Origin: Pegea sp. RAD2-039
Taxonomy: Eukaryota > Chordata > Thaliacea > Salpida > Salpidae
NCBI GenBank assembly: GCA_034620365.1
Contig: JAQGEQ010000289.1
Location: forward strand, 372,001 to 436,000
Direction of reading: 5' to 3'
Length of the DNA: 64,000 nucleotides
The notes below the pieces were generated by a model, which saw only the letters and a program-made list of their open reading frames with translations, was not told the origin of the DNA and did not search any database. Below, in pieces: positions 1 through 12,917 of this stretch. The position numbers and the translations under genes are program-made. Position 1 is the first letter of the stretch; each line of letters starts with the position of its first letter.

Positions 1-355
1 TTTTAGAAGTCAGTGTGTTGTGATTGATTTAAAACTTTAATAGAATTCTTCTAATTGATATTTTTACTGGTTGAATTCACTCAGCGTTTTGTGTTTAAAA
101 TCATAAGAAAGATAACTTTGAAATGAACAAATAAATTCTAAGAAATTAGATTAGGAATTTTCAATCTTTGCCAAATATTTCTGTTTAATTTTGTTTAATA
201 AATCGATGAAGTTGATATTTTCTTATTTGAGGTTAAAGATTTTTTATTATTAGAACTTATTTCAGAAAATTTGATGAGTTTAGATTTTTCTGAAGAAATG
301 GAAAGATAATTGCAAAGTATGATTTTTTTAACATCAGATCAACAACCGTGTGAAG

Positions 356-3300
356 ATGACTTCAACTCTTACTCACTCTAACATCTCAATTCTTCTTGTT
401 TTAAGTGAGTCCATATTTTTGCAGAAACACATTTGAAAATTATTTTGTGAAAAATTTGAAATATCATGAGTACTTCTCAAATAAATTTTTGTAAAAATTA
501 AATTGTGAATAAATTAAATTGGAAAATTTATAAAATGAAACAATCGAATGATAAGTTGAAAGAAACCACTTGAACAGAGTACTTGTCATTTACAGGAATA
601 CCAGTTTCTCATTTCAAACTCTAAATCTATCATTTAAAATGTTTGATAAATTACAAATAACATCAACTCGTATTTTACAAATGTTAAATAATCGTTGTTT
701 TTAACAGTAAGCATCTCTCTAGCACAACCGTGTGGTGAGAAGCTACAAGAGCTCGAAGGTTTCATCTCACATCCTTCCTACCCTGAAAATTACACCTCAC
801 ATTTGAATTGTAAATGGGAAACTACAGCACGTGACCAAGACACAGTTTTCCTAACTTTTGAATTTATTGACATTGAAATGGCAAATAATGGCAGATGTAA
901 CTATGATTATTTAAGGTTAATATTTTTCACTATATCTGAAAATTTCCCTTCTAAAGTTTCTCAGCAACTTTGTTACTTAAATAACTTGTAAGTATCCTAA
1001 TATTTTGACTTGTGTGTTATCTACTTGTGTATTTACATTATTAAAGTAGATATCAAATCTTATAATTTTATCTCAAAGCTTCTTTAAAAGGTCTTTTATA
1101 AATTAATGAAAAAATTAAAGATATTTTGTAATTATCAGTTTACCAACAACAATTTGTTTCATGATAAAAACAACATATTTTGTTGGCGACAATTAAAAAA
1201 AGCTCTCTTGAAAGCCACACAACATTTTTATTATAATCTTATTTAAGAGAGACACAATATGGTTGATTACTGATGAGCAACAAGTGAGATTAAATCCTTA
1301 TTAGTTTATCTTCATCATCTAAATGTCCAGAATGGTTCAGACTTGATCCAAGAGTAACTCCCTAACCACCTAAAAATGTTAAAAAAATTTTAAGTTTTAA
1401 AATTTAGTTAAAATCAAATCTTCATCACTTTTTGCAGCATCAAATTTCCTGATGATAACCGTCCCACAAAGCTATGCGGACCACGGTCCTCTTTTGTGAC
1501 AAACGGACTACCTGAAGAAGATGGCACTGGTCCAGTAGAGATACAATTTGTGTCCGATGACAGCGTCCAGTGGTCGGGCTTCCGAATGCATTACAAAAGT
1601 AAGATTATCTCTTCGGACCTTTCTCTTCATCTGTTGACTTCAGTCACCAGATTTGACTACTGCTCATCAAACCCCTGCCTCAATTCAGCCACTTGTGAAT
1701 TGGACGATTCAGTTGACTCTGGCTTCAACTGTCACTGCCTAAGTGGCTTCACTGGTCACGTGTGTGAACTAGGTGACTGAAAGTTACACTGATGACGTCA
1801 TTACATCGCGATTTCTTGTAGATTCGGACGAATGTAGCAGTAGTCCTTGTCGAAATGGTGGTCAATGTACCACACCTGACTTTGATATGTACCGATGTGA
1901 GTGTCCAAGTGGGACAGCTGGCCACAACTGTGAAATTGGTCAGTGCTTGATTCAAAAGCCGCTCGATGTAAAACTTGTGACGTTATTTATAGATGTAGAT
2001 GAATGTGAATCAGATCCTTGTTGTAATGAAGCTGCTTGTATTGATCGAATCGATGGATTCATCTGTGTATGTCGCGACGGATTCACCGGGATCCTTTGTG
2101 ATGTTGGTGAGTAGTAAGAACTAGTCATGTGGTCTAGAACTAGTCACGTGGGTTATTTCAGACATCGACGAGTGCCAATCAGAACCATGCTTGAATGGAG
2201 CAACTTGCTGGAACGAAATTTCACGCTTCGTTTGTTCTTGTCAACCTGGTTACCATGGCGACCGTTGTGAGAAAGGTGAAAGTTGACTACTAGATGGTGT
2301 TTGACTAGCAACATAGCATTTCAAATGCAGAAATCGATGAATGTGAAAGCGAGCCATGCTTCCATGACGCTATCTGCATCGATAGTCTCAATCAATTCTC
2401 GTGCACATGCCGTCACGGTTACTATGGCAACCTGTGTGAGATCGGTGAATGACGTCACCAGCGCGAGAGCTTTTCTTACTTTGTACTTTCAGACATCGAT
2501 GAATGTTCGTCATCGCCTTGTAGCAAGAAAGGAACTTGTATCGACCTCATCAACAAGTCAGTCGCTAGTGGTTGTCATGACAACGATGACGTCATATTGT
2601 AACAGGTACGAGTGTCGATGCGAGGATGGTTACTCGGGGCAACACTGTGAGATTGAACTTGATGAGTGTGATAGTGATCCTTGTTTAAATGGAGCGTTTT
2701 GTGTCGATTTTCCATCGCGTTTTCGATGCGAATGTAATGATGGCTTTGTCGGTGATCTATGTGAAACAGGTTAGTGACATCATGATGACGTCATCATCGC
2801 TGATTTTATGATGAGTAGATGTTTGTGGATCGAATCCATGTCGGAATGGAGCAAGCTGTCGATCTAATAAAGATAGTTTTATTTGTGAATGTCAGATCGG
2901 TTTCATCGGCGATTTGTGTCAAACAGGTGAATCGCGTTGTGATGATGTCATCAGTTGATCTTGTGTCTGCAGATGTATGTCTTTCGGAGCCATGTCAAAA
3001 CGGAGGACGATGTGTTCGGGAAGAAAAAGGATATTCTTGTAAATGTACAAATCAATTTAAAGGCGCTAATTGTCAAGGTTCTCGCCCCAAAAAACATCTT
3101 TATTCCTTTTCTTCAAAATCTTTTGTTTTCAGACAAAGTGACAACAACAACAGTTGCCATGACAACCACTCACCTAGCAACCGCTAGCCCAACTACAGCG
3201 ACCAAGACGACAACTACGACAGCTACGATGACGCCGATGCAGTCGAGTCCTTGTCACTCTTACCCTTGCTCTTTCGGGGGTTTTTGCCAGGAATCTGCAT

Positions 3301-5178
3301 CTGGATTTGAATGTCTTTGTCGTGCCGGATACACTGGATCCTACTGTGAATCAGGTGCGTGATGACGTCATCAGTGTGATTATGTGACTGGTGTATTAAC
3401 AGCGATCGACTATTGTGCGTCATCACCGTGTAAAAATGGAGGTAGTTGTTTGAATGAAGTTGTTCGATTCAGTTGTATCTGTTCATCTCCTTTTACTGGT
3501 ACTCTCTGTCAAGATGGTTTGTTTCTCATTTAAGGGAGTTTCCCCCAAGCTGAGACATATTCGCAGAGAATCAACCTTCTGCTGATGATGACGATTCGAT
3601 ATCTTCACTTTTGTTTCCAATTTTAGCTTTTCTTCTTTCGGCATTCGCGACAGCTGCTTTTATCTACTGGTTTTGGCGAAAAAAGAAGCGTAAAGACGAA
3701 GTGACGTCACAAACAGGTGAGATGACGTCACAGACGGATGTGGGTCGAGTCGACGTCGATTTGCAGAGCCAGAAAGTAAAAAAGATCGAAAAGACGAATG
3801 TAAAAAACGCGGTTCGAAGCGATGTTCCGCTCGAATGCGCAAAAAGCGTCGCAACTCCGTACTTCCGGTAATGAGCGATGATGACGTCACCAGCGACGCG
3901 AGCGATTTAGTCATCGAGGAATATAGCGGCCCAAGGACACCTCGCACTTCAAGGTTAGTGACGTCAGCAACGGAAGTAGTGATGACGTCATGATCATTTG
4001 CAGAACTCCAGTGACTTACATCACCAGATTTGACCCACTTCCGGTTCGCAATCAATTTGCATATCAACATGGGGAGCTTCCTGATTTGATTCGCGGGACC
4101 ACACAATGCGATTTCCCGCAGGTTAAATATAAATCAGCTTGATGACGTCATTTGATGACTTGAACTGCTTTAGAACCTTTCATTGTGTTTTCAGAGTCCT
4201 TCGATGACGACACAGAGCGAGCAGTCATCAACAAGTTGCCCGTTGTCTTTAACAACTAAGTCAGTGACGTCATCCGGTCAGTTACTCATGTAATTGTTTG
4301 ATCGCCTAATTGAGGCATTTGACATCGGCAGGTTCAGACAAATCTGCGAAAAAAAGTGACCTAGGAGCCGGTGAAAAGAATCTGGAGCGCCCGAAGACCC
4401 ACTGGAAGATTAGAGATGACCGCAGGTTAAACAGCTTTCCCGTTCAGCACCGATTTACTGGTGACGTCATACCAGAATTGAACAAAGGGTATGAGAATGA
4501 CGTCATGAAATCGTTTTTTTTTAATAATTCAGATTTTACTTTTTGCAGCAACAAAGACGCCTCAGAAAGTAAGTTGAAAACGCCGCTAAAAAGCAATTAA
4601 AGTAATTTAAAACAGATTTAATTTGATTAATTTCTGATTAGACGATTTACAAAATTCAGAAGATAAGGAAAAGTAAGTGTTAAACTTTGAGGCGTTTATA
4701 AAAAAAAGCTACAAAAACTTTGTCATTAACAGAAATTCCGGTGAAAATATATCTAACGAAAATTCAGTTGCGCCCAAAAATACATCAACTGGTGAGAAGA
4801 CTGAAATAAATTGTTACAAAAAATGATTAGTTGTTAAGTAATGATCTAAATCTAAAAGTCATCCTTATATTGAAAGAATAATCAATCATTAAAAAAGTAA
4901 AAAAATTACAAAAAGTTCAATCAGTTCAGTTTAAATTGATTTATTGAAAATCGGTTTTAAAGTAGATAAAGATTAAATTGAAGCATTTTCGACTAATTCT
5001 AATTCTACTTATCTAGTTGTTGTTCAATTTAAATGTTATAAACAAATAAATTTCAGATGTTCAAGATATCAAATCAACAAATGGAGTATTTAAATTGATC
5101 AAGAATATAAATGCCAGCAACAATTTAAACAGGATAAATACTTTGAATCGGGAAAATGCATTTGTCAAAAATTTCTAG
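356..5178 (+). CDS. CUB + 11 EGF-repeat single-pass receptor, multi-exon
   Basis: About 20 exons. Exon 1 (356-404) joined to exon 2 (708-915) gives a signal peptide ending near SISLAQ. One CUB domain follows (exon 2 plus 1438-1598; motifs SHPSYPENY and WSGFRMHY). Next come about eleven EGF-like modules (about 1650-3515), mostly one per exon, with DIDEC-type calcium-binding starts and PCxNGGxC cores; introns between them are about 45-60 bp and mostly phase 1. A Thr-rich mucin-like linker (3135-3240) separates EGF 9 and 10. A TM helix (about 3611-3675) is followed by a stop-transfer RKKKRK. The cytoplasmic tail is basic and Ser-rich, across small exons (3767-3953, 4004-4121, 4195-4276, 4332-4482, then short exons) ending with TAG at 5176-5178. 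Polyadenylation-like AATAAA motifs follow near 5290 and 5400. The layout resembles fibropellin/Notch-ligand-type surface proteins, but there is no DSL or LNR domain, so I give no name. The last small exons are the least certain. Confidence 0.84.
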
Positions 5179-6928
5179 CAAAAACTGTCCATCGCCAGAT
5201 GGTGCTGTTGAGCGCCGTGTTTGTTTTTTGTAAATAGTTTTTTTGATGTTGACTTCTAGATACAACTTCATTAAGTTTTCTTTGTATAATAAATTAAGTT
5301 GTAAATAATACTTAAAAAGTTGAAGTACTTCTTTTAAGTTACAAATAATTTTTCTACCGTTGCTTTAGTTAAAAGTAACTTTTTGGAATTGTTACTAAAA
5401 CAATAAAAATTTGACAAATTAATTGATTTTTTGTCATTATTAGAAATATTTTAGATTTGTCAAGTTGAAAAAGTTTGCAAACACTAAAAATTATGAATCA
5501 AAAAGAAGCTATAAGCAATTAAAAGTTTTTATCAGTAATCAATATCGAAATTGAAGTATACATTTAAAAGCAATAAAATTTAATTGAGTTTTGATGGAAA
5601 TTTTCATTTGATTATCTCTAATTCAATTAATATTGCAGCAAATCAAATGTTTGCAATTTACTTGATCTTAATTTTTTGTTCATCACAAGAGATCAAACCT
5701 TCTATAGTTGACATCTAATATAACTTCAAATTATTCACAAGCAAATTGTCACCAATTCAGCAACTAACTTACAAGAGCTTTTCACCGCAACCAACCAATC
5801 ATCAATTTCAATTATTTAAAACTTTGACTCCTCTGTCTTCTGTTCATGTAATCTCTCCATCCATCAGAGCATCTTATCATGATCTTCTCCCTCAATTTTG
5901 ACAGCAGTGAACTTGAATGAATCTTTTACGAGCCAAGCTCTACAAGTGAACAAACAGCTTCTGCTTGAAGAAACTCTTCTTGTGATATCTTCCTCAAAGT
6001 CACTTTCTATTTGATCAGTTTCTAATCTAGTTTTTTAGCTCTGATCACTTTGATTTTCGGAGCCTATTATGTAAACGAGAGAAAAAGTTTGAAAAAAAAA
6101 AGAAATAAAAAGTTACAGAAGAAAATTTGAAGAGAAATTGAATCAAATCTTTTGAGCTCTTCATCAGACCTAATCATTTGCTTCTGATTGCTTTTTTATA
6201 TTTTCTAAATCTTCGAATTTATTAGAAAATTATGAAAAAATTTATAGAAGTGTTTGTAATATGATGACGTCATAAGGCCATTTGCGATGTGATGACGTCA
6301 TCGTAGATAAGTTCAAAAAGTTGACAAGTTTCTAGCTGAGAAAATTTTGATTTGACTTTAGTGATTAAGACTGTGTGACGTCATGACGCGATAGTTGTTC
6401 ACGTGATTCTTATTGTGTCGATTAGAAATTTGCAGTAAAAAGAGAAAACTTTTGCATTTCAAATTGATTATTTAAAGTTTTGACGTAAAAATAAACGTAA
6501 AAAGTTGAAGAAAAGTATTTGTAAGCAAACCGGTAGATTAGATCGATAAAATGTCTACAAAAAACTTCCAAAATCTTTTAAGAGATTTTCATCTGAAATC
6601 TTTTTATAAAAACTGAGAATTTGAAAGCGATCTGCATCCAGTCAATGTCTTTGATGATCATATTAATAAAACTTCAATTTGTTAATTTTCAACCAATTAG
6701 CTTCATTATTAAATCTTTCAATTGATGACCTATCGATCATCAGATAACTATGACGTCACCAATGGCAACCAGAAGAGCGAGTTTATCAGATTTCTTTCTA
6801 ATTTTCTTTGATAACTTTTCGACATAATCTAATTTTTAAATGATTTCTTTCAGCAGTTTTTGAATTGCGTTTTTAGATTCGTTTTTTTCTTCAGTTATTT
6901 TTAATTTCATTTTTGCGCACGTGACGTC
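5179..6928. other. intergenic, AT-rich
   Basis: I see no coding exon. Polyadenylation-like AATAAA motifs for the upstream gene lie near 5290 and 5400. TGACGTCA palindromes sit near 6265, 6293, 6376 and 6750, in the 700 bp leading to the next gene, and a CACGTG lies near 6399. Confidence 0.6.
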
Positions 6929-8867
6929 ATGGGCGCGACTTGTTGCCGATCCGTCGCTACTGACAACATCAACGATGAGTTGAAGGGTGTTGACATGGCA
7001 ACAGAGTTGTGCGAGAAGACAGGGTTTACTGTTGCCGAGCTGCGAAAACACTTCAACGAATTTATGAAAGTAAAGTTAACCGCATGCGGCTAATCTAGCT
7101 GTCAGTTTGTAACTTAATTAAATCGCCCGCTTGCATTGTGCTAAAACCATCGCAAGACTAATTACGCCGCCTGCATCAGGACTACCCGGACGGCGTGGTG
7201 AATGTAAATCAATTCGCTCAAGTCTACGGAAAGTTTTTCCCTCACGCTGGCATAGCTGGAAGCAAGAAGCGCGCAGAAGAAGTCTTCAAACAATATGATC
7301 AAAATAACGATGGTGAACTGATCACCATGGTAACATGACTTGGTTGTGATGACGTCATTGACAGGCACTATAGACTTCCGTGAGTTCACAATCGCGTTAA
7401 GCAAACTGTCACAAGGAACTATTCGTCAAAAGCTTTCGCTTGCTTTCTATCTGTATGATGAGAACTGTGATGGAGTCCTTTCATTTGATGAGGTCCTCGG
7501 GATTGTCGAGGTGATTACGTCATTACTTGCTTACGTCATCATTTGCTTGTGTGTTTTAAGCATCGAAAACTTTTTTTTTCATTTTGATTCGAGAGATTAA
7601 GTTTAAAAAGATAAAAGAAAAAATAAAACAAAAAGTTGTGAGATTGAAAATTTGAAGTTTTAGATCATTAAAAAGATTAATGGAAGTTAATCGATGTCAC
7701 GATCAGTGATTAGTAGCTCTTTCGATCTTCATTAACTAAATGTTGATGTCTGGTGACTTCCTACTCATTTCCATGACAACCACAAGACACATCATAATCA
7801 TTAGAAGAGCGTTTGAAGTTGACATGAGTTTCTAGGAGATAAAGACACTGGATGCAGATATTAGCAAGACTTTAAAAGATCAGAGACAGCTGATTATAAA
7901 TTACAACAATAAGATAACCATTTAAAACCATTTCGTGGTTTGTTACTCACCATTGCAGATTCGATGGTTTGTAAGATTGAAGTCACGTGACTTGGTAATA
8001 AATCACAAATCTGCGGATCAATGTCAAGAATCGATCCTCTTTATCTTTTTCAAAGTTATCTCTAATTTAATCTGATTCCTTTAAATTCACCAATGACGTC
8101 ATCAGTATAGACTTTTGTAGGTAAGTGACGTCATTAGCAGAATGTTAGTTAGTAGGCAGAAAAGAAAAATTGAAAAAGTCGAAAATGAATAATTGATAAA
8201 AGAACATGTTTTTGGTTGGTGTGGATGAAAACCGGGTTTGTGTGAAGAAGAGACAAAATCAATACTTCTACTCGTAGTCTTAACTCTTTCGCACCATTTC
8301 ATCGCTTTTTAGCGTAGTAGATGACGTAATCATGTAACCATGGTAACTTTCATGAAAATTTGAGTGGTTGTTGAACGTTACAACTCAATTTAACAGCTAC
8401 AAATCGCATAATATAAACACGTGCACACCAATGACATCATAATGTAAGATTCATAAAAACGCGATACGCCGCTAAAAGAAGATGTTAACTTCGGAAGAGG
8501 GGGGTTTTTACTTCTGATTTTTGTGTTGTTTAGTAAACATGTTGATACAACTAAAAGGTACAAATATTTCAGCATGATCAAAATGAATAATTTATCTGTT
8601 GTAGGCCATGTACGCCGGAGACCAAAAAGTCTTAAACAGTAAACGAAGTGAAGAACTTCCTCCTGCTCAAGTCTTTGCTAAAAAGCTCTTTGCTGAGTTG
8701 GATAAGAATGGAGATGGTGAGGATTATGTCTTTATGATCTTCATCTTTATCGTTGTTGTTATTTAGGAGAAGTAACAGAGGAAGAGTTTGTGGATGTTGG
8801 CCAGAAGAATCCAACTGTTGCAGACTTGCTCCTTGCGAATATGAATGATCCTCAGAATAGCTCCTGA
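6929..8867 (+). CDS. Neuronal calcium sensor-type EF-hand protein
   Basis: Five exons: 6929-7069, 7180-7312, 7365-7510, 8605-8716, 8767-8867, all in phase, giving 210 residues, the usual NCS length. The start MGATCC has the Gly2 of an N-myristoylated protein plus two Cys that could be palmitoylated; Cys rather than Ser/Thr at position 6 makes myristoylation uncertain. The first EF-hand (around residue 48, DYPDG) is degenerate, as in NCS-1/recoverin. Intact loops follow: DQNNDGTIDFRE (87-98), DENCDGVLSFDE (123-134), DKNGDGEVTEEE (173-184). VEAMYAGDQ after the third loop matches the family's VxAIY segment. NCS proteins are calcium-dependent membrane switches acting on kinases, receptors or channels. 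The third intron is long (about 1.1 kb). The start ATG overlaps a TGACGTCATG palindrome. The family is clear; the orthologue (NCS-1, VILIP, KChIP) is not settled. Confidence 0.88.
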
Positions 8868-11811
8868 TCTTCTTCATCATCTCGCCGCCTTCCCATCATT
8901 CTTTGCATCATTTGTTCTCTGTAAATCTTCCAAAGTTTTTTTGCTTGGCGAATTCCAAATCTCTCTAATTTTTCCTGATTTTTTTTTCATTTTATTCTTT
9001 TAATTATGAAGATAATGAAAGTAAAAATTTGAAAGTTTTTAATTAATTGGCAAAAATTCTCTTTTTTTCAAAAAACTATTTTTTTTTTTTCGATGTTTTT
9101 TGTGAAAAATAAAATTTCCTGTAAATGATTTTTCCGACAAAAAATAAAATAATTTAATTTTTTCGGTTTTAAAACCCAAATGTCATATTCACATTTATCT
9201 TTTGCAAACTCAGCTTTTAATTATCATCTATTTCAATGACATAAACACTGACGTAAAAGCTGCCTTGTCCGTTTCACAAATAGATTTGAAGCATGCAGAT
9301 AGTAGCTTAGAAATGCCTTCACTAAATATTTGTAGCAACATTTTGGACTTTATGACTTTTGGCATATTTCTTGAAATAATTGAAACAGAAGATGTCATAT
9401 TGAAATAATTTGCTTTATTACTGAAGTAAGCACATTAGGTAGGATTTTCAACAGTTTTTTAGGATAAAAAAGAAAAAATAATCTGAAATACAAACTTTTC
9501 AACGAACTATTTTCAATTTTTTTGTTTTATTTCAACTTTAATTACATGCAAATGAAGCAACCGGTATCTAATTGAGATAAAAATTAAGAAAAGTAATTGA
9601 AGTTTAAGTGGCTAATTGGAAAGCGTTGTTTACAATCTGTAAGTTTTCTTCGTTTTTATCAACAAAATTCCTAACATCAAATATTTACGAGAACTCAATT
9701 GAAACCAGTTAGCAAAACCATGAAATAGGGGTTTTAACAAGTCACGTGATTCTCTAGACGAAGTTCCGCTTGGCGTTTCTCGCTACTAGAAACAGAAAAT
9801 TGGCGATGAAGTGTTTTCAAATATAAAATAGAAACTTTCAAAGTAAGTAGGTGAAATTACAAGAAGTAATTTATTGCTGTAAATAATATTGATTTATCGT
9901 AAAGTGTTAATTTAACCAGATGAAAATATTTTGTACTTTATGTATTAATCACTTCAATCAAGTCTTTGGCTTGCTTAAACTTGACATCATTAAGTTCTTT
10001 CAATCACACTGTGTCTGTCTTTACCTGTTACTTTGCTTTGCGATGGTTTTATTTCTTTTTTAGTATTTAATTTAACTGACAGTTTTCCAATTTAGAAACA
10101 TACCAATGAAACAAACGAAAAAGTGACAAGCAATCCTGAATATAATTGAATGAAAATTACATGTCAAATGTAAAATATGAATTTCAGTCATAAAACTTTA
10201 GTTACAGCCATGAATTGGACTTTTTTTGAATAATATTTGTTATTTGATCTGTGGTTTATTTAAATATTAAATTCATTTGTCTCATTTTTTTGTTTTAAAT
10301 TTAAAAAATGAAAATTCTTTTTATTCAGTTAAGAATCATGAAAGTTTAAAATAAAGTCATTGAAAGCTACAAAACGAACTACTAACAACCAACTAATTAT
10401 TGTTCGATAAATAATTAAATATAAGTTCATAGTTTTGATACAAATATTACTCATTACTTCTGTGTTCTTATTATAAATAATTTACCATTTTTCGTTATAG
10501 ATTAGTATCTAACCTTAAACCAAGAACTAATTATTAGTTTTTACTTGTTTAACGCATTTCTTAAATAGAATCAAAATGTGATGGTTAAAAATAAAAGTGA
10601 AATTACCAGCATGTTGTTTGCACATGTTTATAAGTTATTCCAAACCACTTTATATTGATTTACTGTACCACTAAATTATTACTATTTAAACGTGAACAAA
10701 AAACTCTTTTTTAATAATCAGCATAACAAGTTTATAAAGTTTAATCATCAACGTTTGTTGCCGCTGCTTATGGGTCATGCTTTAGTAAGCAAGAATTATT
10801 TCAAAGTATTGATTTTAGTAAAAGTTTGAAGTGGAAGGAATATTTAAACAAACAATTAAAATATTAATAAAATCATTTGATAGTGTAGAAGGCTTTGATT
10901 TCATCAATAATCTTCTTGAAGATTACTTCACAGAATAGTTATTCGAAAAGATCTGAAATAAAAATCAAATTTTTAGAATTGCTGTAAAAAATTGTAAAAG
11001 AGTAATACATAAGAATAAATATTTGTGATTTCTTAAAACAAAACAGGTCGTTGACTTGTGGTGGAGTTTTTCAAGTTTGTGTAAACCCTGGTTTGTGGAA
11101 ATCAAACAATTAGTTGAGAATATTGAGTTCAAGTACATCTTTCAAGCTCTTCATTAAAAGTTTGATCTTCTTATAGAAGTTCACTCTTGTGCATCAAAAA
11201 CTTCTCTTTTTATTTATTTTGAAGCCAATTTGTTCACTTAGATATCCACTGTGTTACACTTTGTGATATAATTTCAATTTCTTTTTTGTATCTTTTACTT
11301 GATCTACTACGTTAATAGTAGAGACAGCTTTAGTTCTTTTTCTATAAACTTCATAATTTTTTCAACTTGAAAGTTCAAAGTTTTCTTGTTGGTTATTTGA
11401 ATAATTTAAAAAGATTTTAATCTGAAGAAAGAGCCTTTTATCAAATTTGTTGTTTGAAAAAATCATATGTATACACTCAAGCTAAAATCTTTATGGCAAG
11501 ATTTCTACAACTTCATGGACTGAATGAATAGAATTTACAAACTACAAATTCATCTTTAGTCTGAATCTGTGGTTTAAATGAAAACAATTAAAAATGTTTT
11601 CATCCAAGGAATTGATTTCTTTTATTTTTATTCAAAAACCCAAAAAAAAACAAAAACTCTAAGAACTTTATCCACTTAAGCTATTTCGAAAACTATTTTA
11701 AGCTAAAAAGTATTTACTAACTAAACTATCGAAGTTTTAAAACGAATTTAAGTAAGCGTCTTGTGGTGAAGTTTATAAATAAATACAAATAGTTCAGTCA
11801 GCTGAACACAA
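8868..11811. other. intergenic, very AT-rich
   Basis: No supported gene. Homopolymer A/T runs near 9060-9090 and an AATAAA-type signal near 9107 probably serve the upstream NCS gene. A 68-codon open frame at 9202-9408 resembles nothing I recognise and has AT-rich codon use. One CACGTG lies near 9741. No TGACGTCA is seen here. Confidence 0.55.
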
Positions 11812-11883
11812 GCGTCGATGGTGTAACGGTTAGCATTGGTGCCTTCCAAGCACTAGTTCCGGGTTCGACTCCCGGTCGACGCA
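11812..11883 (+). tRNA. tRNA-Gly (anticodon TCC)
   Basis: A 72-nt cloverleaf. The acceptor stem GCGTCGA pairs with TCGACGC plus discriminator A. The anticodon loop CTTCCAA has TCC at 11845-11847. The T arm is CCGGGTTCGACTCCCGG and the internal A and B boxes are intact. It is identical to the minus-strand copy at 42316-42387. No intron. Confidence 0.95.
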
Positions 11884-11906
11884 TAATTTTTTCAATTTTA
11901 AATTAG

Positions 11907-12072
11907 CAACTTAGAAATAACGATAAAAGTTGATGATTTAGATGAAGAGATCGCGAAGCTTCTATTGGAGAAGCGACAACTAACCGGTGATTTGGAGCAA
12001 TGTAAAGCCGATAAAGATTTTGTTTGGTCGCTATGGGAAAAACTACAACAAGAATCGCCCGATCTTACGCAA
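11907..12072 (+). CDS. Coiled-coil exon resembling centlein
   Basis: An internal exon with an acceptor (either 11906 or 11914) and donor AA|GTGTGT at 12073. It encodes an acidic/leucine-rich helix with the motif CKADKDFVWSLWEKLQ and the end ESPDLTQ. From memory this resembles the N-terminal conserved helix of centlein (CNTLN), a centrosome-linker protein; I could not align it. I see no matching upstream or downstream exon. A possible later exon on this strand lies at 14066-14231, but its frame does not join directly. The exon is antisense to the region where the CIB 3' end might extend. It could be a fragment of a larger gene or an exon relic. Confidence 0.45.
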
Positions 12073-12157
12073 GTGTGTTGTTCGCTTGTTACTTGTTGCT
12101 ATCATTATGTCGTGCTGTTGGTTGCTAGGCAATCAGTTTGGTACAAGATAACAGAAC

Positions 12158-12917
12158 TCACTCAAGGAAGTCTGGAGTCTTCTGAAGCATATGAACGAAT
12201 TCAGATTCTCCAAGTTTACCATCTTTGTCAAGATCAGCTTCTTTAAGAACCTGAAAAAAGTGATCGCTAGGTGGAGTAAGATTCAAATGAGTAACTGACC
12301 GCGTTTGTAAGATAATCAACTTCTTCATCTTCTAATTTACGATTTTCATTTACTGCAATTAATTCCAAAATATTTCTGATATCTTCAGCTGCAATAAACT
12401 GATCTTCATCAAAGTCTGTGGAGAATATCGGATCAAAGTCCGCAGAAGAAAAATAGATGAAGCTCACCAAACAATCTAAACGCGTAATGAGCCTTCAAAT
12501 CGAACGGAGAGCGATAGTTGAGGAAGTTCATCATATCTAAAAAGTCTTCAAATCCAAGCATTCCATCAGATGAAGTGGAAAAAATGTCAATTAAACGCTC
12601 CAAAAAGGGATTTTGCTAAAAAAGGCCCAACAAATAAAACCCGATAAAAAAGAAAGAAATTGTTTTGATCAGCTGACTTGTAATTCGGGCATTTTTTGAA
12701 GCTGTCGATGAGTAATCCGAACTTCATTTACATTTGCTGATGTAATCCGTTTATCCAATGTTTTAAAACTTTCAAAAAGTCTACAAATAATTCAACAAAA
12801 ATAAAAACAAATTACAGAACTTTTCTCTAACTTGATAATTTCTTTTTTATTGAAGTAAGTCAACTCTGTCAGCTCTTCTATGAGATCAGAATCAAGTTTT
12901 GATGATGTGGAACCCAT
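12158..12917 (-). CDS. CIB: Calcium and integrin-binding (CIB) family protein
   Basis: Five exons on the minus strand: 12917-12832, 12780-12678, 12615-12468, 12415-12300, 12250-12158, phases consistent, about 181 residues (human CIB1 has 191). It starts MGSTSSKL, with a myristoylation-type Gly2. The conserved NPFLERL...FSTS, FEDFLDMMN and HYAFRLFDFD segments are present. EF-hand loops: DFDEDQFIAAED (113-124; Gln replaces the usual Gly at loop position 6) and DLDKDGKLGESE (157-168). It ends TPDFLE then TGA at 12158-12160. Family members continue 6-10 residues with an SFKI-type tail, and a GTGAGT donor overlaps this stop (exon could end at 12162), so a missed last exon is possible. CIBs bind calcium and integrin alpha tails; an integrin alpha gene lies 31 kb away, without implied co-regulation. 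Introns are 50-52 bp apart from one of 49. Confidence 0.88.

Noticed and set aside
3660-4106. 148-codon minus-strand frame opposite the receptor tail
   Set aside because: It is antisense to exons whose phases close on the plus strand and looks like a shadow.
7845-7890. Extra NCS exon (EIKTLDADISKTLKDQ) with an acceptor at 7844
   Set aside because: The family sequence runs directly from VEx (exon ending 7510) to the AMY exon at 8605; no good donor follows this segment.
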